From Rhyacichthys aspro (taxonomy: Eukaryota > Chordata > Actinopteri > Gobiiformes > Rhyacichthyidae): 64,000 bases of DNA. Location of the stretch: positions 4,739,978 to 4,803,977 of the forward strand of contig CM072159.1 in assembly GCA_036850595.1 (NCBI GenBank), written 5' to 3'. Positions 49,452 to 59,400 of this stretch are shown one piece after another; the first letter of the stretch is position 1, and the number at the start of each line of letters is the position of its first letter. Below the pieces are notes generated by a model. That model was not told where the DNA came from. It searched no databases and saw nothing but the letters and a program-made list of their open reading frames with translations. The position numbers and the translations under genes were made by a program.

Positions 49452-52400
49452 ATGAGTAGCATCGGATATGACCCCTACTATTCCTCCTCATCCTCCCGTC
49501 GCTGGTACGTGGAGGCTCCCTCCCGTGTGACCCGAGGTAGGACCCACTCTGTCTACTCTCCCCACACCATGTCCGCAACCCGTGTGCACTACTCCTCTCC
49601 GGGTCGTGTGCTGCTGTCCTCCTCCTCCCCGGCCGCATCCCTGGAGTTAGAGCTCAGCCAGGCGGCCCAGATCAGCTCTGACTTCCGAGCTGTTCGCACC
49701 CAGGAGCGCTCCCAACTGCAAGACCTTAATGATCGCTTTGCCGGGTTCATTGAGAGGGTGCGTGAGCTGGAGCAGCAGAACCGTGCCCTGGAGGCTGAGC
49801 TGATGCTGTTGAGGCAGAGGCACACTGAGCCGTCCCGTCTGAGAGCACTGTACGAGCAGGAGGCCCGTACCCTGAGGGCCGCTGTGGACGAGGCCAGGGC
49901 AGAGCAACAAGCCGCCCTGGGTCAGAGAGACCGACTGGAGCAAACCCTGAATGCCCTGCAGGGTCGATATGAAGAAGAAGTCCTGGCTCGGGAAGATGCT
50001 GAGGGCCGACTCATGGAGGCCAGGCGTGAAGCTGACCAAGCCGCTCTGGCAAAGGCTGAGCTTGAGAAGGGCGTCGAAATTTTGCTTGAAGAACTAGCCT
50101 TCCTTAAGAGGGTCCATGAAAGCGAATTGGCTGAGCTCCAAGCCCAGGTCCATCTAGGGGTGCAGGTTGCCGTTGAGTCCGAGGTGGCTGGCCCAGACCT
50201 GTCAGGTGCTCTGAGGGACATCCGGGCCCAGTATGAGAGGCTGGCAGCCAGGAACATCCAGGCAGCAGAGGAATGGTTCAAGGGGAAAGTGGGAACGCTG
50301 ACCGAGACTGTGGCCCAGCACACAGATGCCGTCAGAAGCTCCAAAGATGAAGCGGGAGAGTACAGACGCCAGCTGCAAAACCGCATTCTGGAGATCGATG
50401 CCTGCAGAGGCCTGAACGAATCCCTGGAGAAACAGCTGCAGGAGATGGAGGACAAGCACAGCTCTGAGATAGCAGCCATGCATGTGAGTGTTACAAGAAC
50501 TGTAATCTGATACCTTACATCCTCTAGCATAAGTGTTTGTAATCATGTTGCATCCATGTTAAATTAAGCACACTAACATCTCATATGTCTTCTGTGCAGG
50601 ACACTATTGGAGACCTGGAGAATGAGCTGAGGGGAACCAAACAGGAAATGGCTCGCTATATGAAGGAATATCAAGACCTTCTGAATGTCAAAATGGCTCT
50701 GGACATTGAAATTGCTGCATACAGGTGAAACTAAACATTTAACCAGCCTCAATGCCAAAGTTAAAGATGCAGTAGATTATTTTAAAATGAATTAGTATTT
50801 TGGCCAAAATGACCATCTTGAACATTGTATAATACATTTTTATACAGTATAAAAATACCTAACATAGCTTTAGTGGCAAAACACTATAATTAGTTTTGGT
50901 TTCTAAAATAATAAATGTCTGTAGTCTTGTAAAAAAAATTTTTACACATAAAAAAACAACAAATTGGGTAACAAGAGGAAGAAATAGATATGTAAGGTCA
51001 AGCTCTGCCAATTAATTGCACTTTGAAGGCAAAAAAAGTTTATTATTTTGCACTGTGTCTGTTTGAACCCATACAGGAAGCTGCTGGAGGGGGAGGAGTC
51101 TCGTTTCAATGTGGGCGGAGTCGGAGCAGTAGCTTCCCTGTACAGCCACAGTTTCTCAGCACCCACCTTCAGCCGTCCCGTCTTCTCCAGCCTGAGCTCG
51201 GGCACCTCCTACCTGATGACGTCACGCCTCCTCAGCTCCAGCACCACCGAGGGCATCATCTCCGCCAGCCAGGCCCCGCAGGCTGAGGCCAGTCCACCCG
51301 CTGAGGAAGAGGAGGAGGAAGAGGCAGCAAAGGTGGAAGAGGAGGAGGGAGTAGAGGAGGGAGCAGAGGAGACAGAGGAGGCCAAGGAGGGAGAAGAAGA
51401 GGAGGAGAAAGAGGAGGAAGAGGAGGCCGGGGAGGAGGCAGAGGAGGAGAAAGATGAAGGAGAGGAGGCTAAAGAAGGAGATGAGGAAGCCACTGAGGCA
51501 GAGGAAGGTGAGGACATCTTCATGTTTATTTGAGTCTAAAATTTGAAGTCATTAAAGCAAGATTAACCAACATTCAAATAACCCCTTGAAAGAGGTTATT
51601 TTAAAATGACCCATATTTTTCTATTATTTTTTTACATGTTTATACTATCAAATATCAAATCTGTTTTGCATTTGTTATGGCTCATTAACACAGCCCTTGG
51701 ATGTTTTCACAGTATCAAATTTTTTTAAATATTTTTTTTCTCATTTTCACAGCTACTTTATTAGGTCCAAATTGCATGCTGAATTTTGATTTGTAAACGA
51801 ACATAATAAAAATAAAGTATTAGTATAATAGGAAATATTTTGTTGATTGGCAAATTCTTTTGAAAAAGCAATTATTTCTTTATTTGGTTTGGTCTTGAAT
51901 TTTTTCCCAATTTTCTTGTATTATATATTATGTATTAACCTCATTACATTTTGGAGCAGGTGGTGATGAGAAAGAGCAAAAGGATGAAGAAGCAGAAGCA
52001 GCTGAGGAAGAAGAAAAAGAAGATAAAGATGACAAAGGAGAGGACGAAGCAGAGACTGAGGTGAAAGAGGAAGAACAAGAGGAAGACAAGGACGAGGGAG
52101 GTGATGACGACAAAGACGCGGAGGCTAAAGACGAGCAAAAAGATGATAAGGAAGAGGCTAAAAAGGGTGAGGAAAAACAGGAGAAAAAAGAAAAAGAGGA
52201 GAAAGAAGAGAAAGCCGATGCTAAGAAAACAGAGAAGGCCCAAGAAAAAGAAGAGAAAGCTGCACCAGAAAAAGAAGAGAAATCTGCTCCAGAAAAAGAG
52301 GAAAAAGTTGTTCCTGAAAAAGAACAGAAATCTGCTCCTGAAAAAGAAGAGAAATCAGCTCCAAAAAAGGAAGAAAAGGATGCTCCTAAGAAAGACGTCA

Positions 52401-52498
52401 AAGCTGAACCCAAAAAGGAGAAAGAGGAAGACAAACCGGCCACACCTGCAGCTCCAGAGGAGAAGAGCAAGGGTGCTGATACAAAGAGTAAGAAGTAA
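49452..52498 (+). CDS. nefl: neurofilament light polypeptide (NF-L)
   Basis: Core subunit of axonal neurofilaments (type IV intermediate filament). Four exons: 49452-50483, 50600-50724, 51077-51507 and 51960-52498. They total 2127 nt (708 residues). The Ser/Tyr-rich head has an NF-L start, 'MSSIGYDPYYSS'. The rod begins at 'LQDLNDRFAGFIERV' (about 90-104) and ends at 'DIEIAAYRKLLEGEE' (about 379-393). The tail then has 'SSGTSYLMTSR', an NF-L mark, followed by a very acidic Glu-rich part and a Lys/Glu-rich end. The ATG has a good context (AGCC before it); an in-frame TTG four codons upstream is not a start. The four-exon layout with a phase-1 intron in the tail fits NEFL. At 708 residues it is longer than human NF-L (543), because of an extended tail with octapeptide repeats. 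Which teleost paralogue it is cannot be decided. Confidence 0.95.
52259..52426 (+). repeat. octapeptide repeat array in the nefl tail (7 units)
   Basis: Seven consecutive 24-bp units encode residues 630-685: AAPEKEEK, SAPEKEEK, VVPEKEQK, SAPEKEEK, SAPKKEEK, DAPKKDVK, AEPKKEKE. They have Pro at a fixed position, but no Ser-Pro or Thr-Pro pair, so they are not proline-directed kinase sites. Confidence 0.95.
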
Positions 52499-52689
52499 GC
52501 CAGTAGTTGAAACCTGCGCTCGATTATCTGCTTGTCCCACGGTGCTCAAACTTAACAGTCCAGTAGCTATTTACAGCAACCAATCAAGGTTATCTGCTTG
52601 CCAATATCCAAACTAGTCCATAATGATGTCATTATACTCTTGAATGTAACATGTCTAAAGGCTGGCGTTTGTGTGTGTTTTGGTGATCA

Positions 52690-52695
52690 AATAAA
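52690..52695 (+). terminator. polyadenylation signal of nefl
   Basis: AATAAA in 'GATCAAATAAACAG', about 190 bp after the stop codon. Confidence 0.7.
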
Positions 52696-52719
52696 CAGTT
52701 CTTACAGCTACTCTATGTG

Positions 52720-53863
52720 CGTCACTGCTTTGTCAATATTATATAAACTAATATGTATTTAAAGTGGTTGATCTTATGGAAATTGGTCTATAAGTCTTTC
52801 TTTATTCTTTCATCTTCACAAATTTTCTATAGTTTACACATATATCTCTATGTGAAACTAAATTAAAAGTATATCTTGCATATTCATATATGCCGCAAAT
52901 TAATATGTTAAAAAAAGGCAAAAAGTAGCTTATAATAATATTAATTATGACATTGAATCAAACCACAAAATTATGACTTGCCTAATATGATTATAGTTAA
53001 TTTAGTATATGTCCCATATTGATATTGATTGTAGTATTATAGTTAGTTTTAAATAATATTTCATAAAAATCTAGCCACATCTTTCAGCCATTTAAAATAA
53101 AAGCCCTTAGCTAACTGTTGACATCAAAACATAATAACAGAAACAAGTCAAAAGCTAATATAAGCTATTCATGCAGTAGAAGTTAAGATAGAACCTAATG
53201 ACAGACTGATTCAAATGATGGGAATTGGTATCATTTTCTTTGTTTAATGTCAGACCTAAACCCCTATTTTCTGGATACAAGGCAAGAGCTCTAAACAGCC
53301 TGAGGATTTAACTGAACTAAACTGCCTCTGCTCAACACAACATTCAACTTTAATAAATTTATCACATCCAATAGCTGTTCTCGTTTTTTTTACTTTGACT
53401 AATAATATAAAATGGTTTCTTAGTGTATATATTATGAGAGATATATGAGTCAAGTCCGGAGGAAGCTACTTGCTACTTATGTAGGCCTACCTAACATAAA
53501 TGACTTAATTTCCAAAGCAATGTTTTTTAATCTAATGCTTACTCGAATGGACATATCATTCCATTTAAGTATTTCAATTGTGTCAATAATAAATAAATCA
53601 CAATAAATCAATGTTTCTGGTTATTTGATGACATCATTTATATTTTCCTAAACATTAAATACACTTGTACATACATATACATACGTATCTACAGTCTATG
53701 TAGACAGAAGTAAATTGATGTTTTTATATGTATTAAAATGTATTCATATTATAATTTATTGTGGAAAAAAATACAGAATAAAGGATATATCTAACTAATC
53801 TTTATGTTGGTTTTCTGGGTTGAATGGTTTTGTTATCAGATCATTGGTTGTCATTTTGGGCAA
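52720..53863. other. nefl-nefm intergenic, AT-rich
   Basis: Very AT-rich DNA downstream of nefl. No gene, RNA or repeat with clear ends was found. Confidence 0.5.
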
Positions 53864-53871
53864 ACTACAGC

Positions 53872-54645
53872 CAGTGGCGTGCTTACCATTAGGCAAAGGT
53901 AGGCAAATGCCTAGGGCCCCCAACATGCAAGGGCCCCAACATTTTGGGTATTACATTTGGGCAATTTAAGCTAGCGCTATTATTAGCTCAGCTCTCCACA
54001 GTGGCACACCTTAAAGTTACGAATGTAACCCAGGATCTATGATGTTTAGGTTACTATTTGAATATGATGTGCTTCTACCATTTTCTATTACTGATTGTTC
54101 CTTTTGTATATGTTTCTTTCAGACCACACACACTCTCGATCCATTAAACATTCTTAAGTCTATCTCCAGTCTCCCGGTTCTCTGATGGGAATCAAGTGTC
54201 TAAATTGGCTGCTTCAGCCAGCGTTACTCCTTTACATTAATGTAGAGGTTCCTGCAATTTATTTTACAGTTAAAAAACACCTAAAAACAGAGACAGAGTG
54301 GTTGATCCACACTGTGCTTGTGTTAGAACTGACAGTAACTGAAAAGAACAATAATGTTCCCACAATGTCAAATATTGAAGTTAATTTAATAGTATTAGTA
54401 AATTTACTCACCACTGTATTAAGAATAAAAACCCCAACTTGATTCTGAAGTTGATCTGAGTGAGATCAAACCAGAAAAGAAGCCGAATATGTGTTTTTGT
54501 TATTGTGAAGTATTGCTGTATGACAGTTGTGGAGTGGCTACACAATCTCTCAACCTCAAGGCCTTCTGGTACATTAAGGCAGACATGAGGAAGGGCCCCC
54601 TCAAAAGTTAGGCCTAGGGCCCCAAATTTGCTAAGCCCGCCACTG
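53872..54645. mobile_element. hAT element with perfect 8-bp target-site duplication
   Basis: 774 bp flanked on both sides by ACTACAGC (53864-53871 and 54646-54653). The left end reads CAGTGGCGTGCTTACC and the right end read inward reads CAGTGGCGGGCTTAGC, a match at 14 of 16 positions. Both subterminal regions contain 'GGCCTAGGGCCCC'-like text. An 85-codon open frame (54185-54442) matches no transposase I know. The CAGTGGCG start and the 8-bp duplication identify a hAT-type insertion. It is probably non-autonomous. Confidence 0.93.
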
Positions 54646-54653
54646 ACTACAGC

Positions 54654-55464
54654 TAGACCAATATGTTTTTTTCAGGGCCAGATACCAATTATTAGTAGTA
54701 ATGGAGGTTGGTAACCGATATTTGGAGTAAAAGTGAAAGTGTCTTAGACAATAGACATCTTTGTTTTAAAATTCTAACAAAAAGTGCAGGTAGTTCCCAG
54801 GGTCAGCAGCATCTCTTATAAAGTACCTACAAAGAGAGAGTTAAAAGTGGGGCCACATGCTGACCTATGCTCAACTCATTATGCTTAATTTATTCCAAGG
54901 CATTTGGGAAGACTGTTGTTGATTTTATTATGTAAATTTTATATTTTAATAACATATGATAGGAGGGACCCTGTCATTCAAAACTAGGCTGCTACATTAC
55001 TAACGATTAATGTTACCATAGCTGAAAAAATACTACAATAGCAATAGGAGAGGCTATTCATTTCTCACACACACATTCTATTTCCATATCGATATATTAG
55101 CAACCTTGTTTCCAGTGATTAACAGAGACGTCTGGAGGGACTGCGGGCGAGCAGAGCTGCCGCTTATGTTTGTTTAACGTTGTTTAACGGGCTCACAGTA
55201 ACGTGTGTGTGAGCACTGCGCATGCACATCTTTCCCTGCTGATTGGCTGTTACCTGTGCCGTGGCTCTGCCTGTAACCAATCAGATGGTTTTGTGGGTGG
55301 GACAATGCCAGAGACAGTGAAGTGACTGCAGAGAGGCGCGGCTGCATCAGAGCCAAAATAACCCAGCTTTAAATTGATTACTTATCGGCCGTCGGATTTA
55401 AAAAAAATAAATAAAAAAAAAAAGACTGATGTCGATATGCGTCAAAATGCCGATAATCGGTCTA
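54654..55464. mobile_element. second DNA transposon-like element, adjoining the hAT copy
   Basis: The left end is TAGACCAATATG and the right end read inward is TAGACCGATTATCGG. The interior has 'CCAGATACCAATTATTAG' near the left and 'ATCGGCCGTCGG' and 'TGCCGATAATCGG' near the right, the style of a widespread vertebrate hAT-like element with GGCCGATA words. No transposase is present. A clear target duplication was not found. The right limit is uncertain by about 15 bp. Confidence 0.6.
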
Positions 55465-55661
55465 TCTCTAATTTAAACACCCCAAAACTGCACCTGTAAG
55501 GCTGGACATTGATTTTGTTACCCACCATTCGAAACAACAGCTATAGTGGCTCATGTGGATTTTAAACTACCCTTGCATTATGTTTAAGTTCAACCACTGT
55601 ATGTGCTACAGCAACACACGGAAATAATATCCAAAACACACGTTATTTTGAGTTTATGACA

Positions 55662-55740
55662 TTTATTGAGCAAATGCTGCTGGGAAATTGATTGTGGTGA
55701 CTAAAGACATGGGATTGCAAACAGTAGCACCTTATTTATT
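55662..55740 (-). terminator. candidate polyadenylation signals of nefm
   Basis: Two AATAAA hexamers on the minus strand (55735-55740 and 55662-55667) lie 760-830 bp beyond the nefm stop codon. No closer AATAAA is seen, so nefm probably has a 3' UTR of about 0.8 kb (down to about 55,640). Confidence 0.5.
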
Positions 55741-56498
55741 TTTGTATTTAAATTCAAGTCCGTCCTATGCATACAAGAATGCACGCATCTGCACATGTAC
55801 AGTGATATATTATTTTCAGTTGCACTCAGGTAAACATAACAGACACTGATAAAAAGCATGTTTAAGGCTAGTAGTCTTCAGTAGGTCGGTTAAGCATCGG
55901 GTACTTGATGTAATATGGTCACGTGTGTCCGTCATACCGTTGCCCTGGGACGTTCTTTGCTGTCGTTGGTGTTGTTAGTTTTCTTTTTTGGCTCAGTTGA
56001 TACATCTTCACAAGTCAAGTAAGGCTTCTTTAACAGACATGTACCTGTGTAGAGGACCCTCCCTCTTTAGCTGCCCCAAAACCCTTTGATTATTACTCAA
56101 AATACCTCATAATAATATAACTCACTCTCCCACCCTTAGTGCATTCATTGCTTTGATATATTTACTCTTTTTTACAGTGTGGTCCTATCTATCATACACT
56201 TTTGAGAGGACATAAAACCCTCTCCCCTGAGCTAGCATGCAGAGACCCCGACCCCTCCCTCCCACTCTTGTCCCACCATAAATTGCAAAAAGAAAGAAAT
56301 AAAATAGGAGAAAATGTCTCACTTGCTCCGCCCATTTAAAGCTTTCACTCAACATGCATTTTGGAGATGTTTAGCGATTACGTTTTTGGCTTGTCTTCTA
56401 GGATTGTGTTGTGGTTATCTGTAATATGTCGCTCTAGCTGTATGGTTGGTTGATTGCTTGTCTTCGTGTCACCTCCTCTGGTCCCTCCTCAGTCCCGC

Positions 56499-59400
56499 TC
56501 ATTCCGCTTCGGTCACCTGCTTGACGGACTGAGTGGAGTGTTTTTCCGTCTTCTTGGTGGCCACCGTCTTTTCCTGGAGAACTTCCTCCACTTCTTTGAC
56601 CGTCTCCGTGACAGTGACCGATTTGGTGACATGTTTGGAGCCATCTTCTCCGGTAGTAATGGTCTCCACGGTTTTGGTGATGACAACTTTCTGGCTGCCG
56701 TCATCCTTCACTGGGCTATCGTCCACGCCGTTAGCGATGACATCTTTCCCCTCATCCTTTTTGTCTTTCTCTTCGGGGCTGCTCTTGTCGAAGTCTCCGT
56801 TCATGGCTACATCTTTCTTTTCTACTTTCTTGTCATCGGTCTTCTCGGGTTTGTCGTCCTTTGGTGCGGTCTCCTTCTTTGGGGATTCAGCTTTTGGAGA
56901 TTCTGATTTCGGGGAGCTTTCTTTTGGGCTTTCAGACTTCGGGGAGCCTTCTTTGGGAGAAGCAGGTTTTGGAGATTGAGACTTGGGTGATTCAGATTTC
57001 GGAGAGCTAGATTTTTTTGCTTCAGGTTTTGATTCTGTTTTTGCACCTTCACTTTTAGCGACAGGTTTTTCTTTCTTCTTCTCATCTTCCTTTTTGCCCT
57101 CATCTTTGTCGTCTTTGTCATCTCCACCTTTAGATGCTTTATCACTTTCTGCATCTTCTTCCTTATCATCACCAGGCCCTGATTGAGACCAGAGAAAATA
57201 ATTATGAACTTAAGACAGTGGTTCTCAAACTTTTCATACCAATTACTGCATCAGTAAAATTCGAAGACCCTAATACATTCATAGATTACACAGCAGTCAA
57301 TATTCTCCCTAAATGAATATTATTAATGAAATGTTATTCTTGTAAAACCTCTAATTACCTTGTTCAGTCATGTTGTTTGCTAATGCGTTTCCTCATTTGC
57401 GCATATTATATTATTACTTGGGGTCCTGAGACGTTAATGTGTGTCAGGCACATAAGTGGACAGCTATTAGTTCAATTGTACATAAAGATGAAGAAATCAG
57501 TCATCATCGTGTCTGTGTTTATTCTCTAAGCTGTGTGAATGAGGTGGCTCTAGAGCATTATATTACAGAACCTCACTAAGCTTACCCAGCAGTAATTTGT
57601 GATGACTTTTATTAATTTTAGTAACTAAATCCCCTAATCAGATTATTTGCCATCTCAGTTTGTTTTTTTTTTAAAGAAAAGGTTAGCATAACTACAGTAA
57701 CACAGTAAACCAGTGGTCCCAATATTACAGTTTGAGGATGTATGTCTTATAATTAAATTGTGAAATTATGTTCATGTTGCATTTCAGCAAGTGTCTTTTA
57801 GAGGGCTTTTAGATAAAAAAGTTTTCAGAACATAAAAACATGGGATATTGTTTAATCGTTGTATATACTATATTGTAAAAAACAAGTTTTTCATTTTATC
57901 TGTTCTGGTTTAGGCATGTGTTTGTTAAATTTTATAGAAGGAGGCTAATTATGCTCTGAAAATAAAAATTGTGCTTACAAGATGAAAGTTTAGGGTAAAA
58001 TGCATGTTGTTTTAGTTCTTGTATCATATGTTGTAGAATGTTTGCAATTTTTCAGAGCTCTAACAAGCCTGGTTTAGCTCAGAAGAAGTTATTTAATACT
58101 GATGCATCCTTTCTAACAAACTATAAGGAGTTCATTTTAGAAATAGATTTTAAGTTGAAGTGTTCCTAAGTTAATCTACATACGGATATTTGGACAGACG
58201 CTAGAGAGCATCTCTTACTGTAGCCTACCTTCTTCTTGACTAGTAATCAGATTTAAGTTTACCTTGTTGTTCTTTCTCTGTGTTAAACCTCCAACCTACA
58301 GAGCTTCAAGAATCAGCTTAAAGAGTAGGCAGGCCTAAGTCAGTTAGGATTTGATTTTGTAGACAGAGTTATCACATTTACTTGATAACTTTTTTGATAT
58401 TTGACTAACTTTTGATTAACCAATTACCTTCCTCGGCTGCGTCCTCCTCTTCTCCACTTCCCTCTTTGTCCTTCTCTGCTTTGGACTCAGGAGCTTTGGA
58501 GCACAGCACTGTCTCCTCCACTTCCTCCACTCCTTCCTCTCCTCCTTCCTCACCTTCCTCCCCTCCCTCTTCCTCCTCACCGCCCTTGTCTCCTTCCTCA
58601 TCTCCTCCTTCTTCTCCTCCTTCCTCCTCCTCTTTTTCTCCCTCCTCACCTGCTTCCCCTTCACCCTCCTCCTCATCGCCCCCCTCCTTTCCATCTTCCT
58701 CCTCCTCTTCCTCCTTAGCTGGAGCACTGGAGCTAACTTTGGCCTCGGTAGCAGCTACGACTTCCTCGTCCCCCTCTCCTTCTCCTTCCTCCTCTGCTCC
58801 CTCCTCTTCTCCCTCGTCGCCTCCTTCGTCCAGAGTAGCGGACAGCTCCTGGGCGATCTCAGCCAGTTCCTCGTCCATCTCGGCCTTTTCGTCCTCAATC
58901 CTCGTCTCCTCGATGATTTCCTCCACAAACTTGTGCTGCACTTTGAGTTTGGGAGCTTCGGACTTGGACCTGGAGATTTTGGAGGAGGAGATAGACTGGC
59001 GGTATGGGAAAGTGCTGAAGTGGGTCTCTTCGCCTTCAAGAAGTTTCCTGGAGAGGAGAGAAAATGAAGGCAACTTAGGTTAAGTGTGTTAAGGTTAAGC
59101 AGTTTGAACTTGTTAGGCCTGGTTACAGCAAACATGTGTTAATAATATTAAATGCCTACATGTGTTTCTAACATTTTTAGCTAGCATTTCTCCACACTGT
59201 AGCCGAGTTAGTTAGTTTTTGTTGTTAATTAGCTTGCTGCCATTAGTGCTACGCTAATTGTAGTTGCTAGGTAAGAAACTATCTGTTGCTCACCTGTCAA
59301 CCAATCAGAAAAGAGTAATCTTAATTTAGCATTAACCATGATCAGCCACGAATGATTTTGGCTAATGTTAAAAAAAGTGTTTGTTATCTAGGCATTATTT

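Noticed and set aside
49922..50530. 202-codon minus-strand frame opposite the nefl rod
   Set aside because: Shadow of a GC-rich coiled-coil exon, with no independent domain.
51928..52470. 180-codon Ser/Phe-rich open frame on the minus strand
   Set aside because: Antisense of the Lys/Glu-rich nefl exon 4. The same composition effect explains it.
58412..59083. 223-codon Ser/Pro-rich open frame on the plus strand
   Set aside because: It is the antisense of nefm exon 3: Glu codons (GAG/GAA) read backwards as Ser and Leu/Pro. The low-complexity frame is an artefact.
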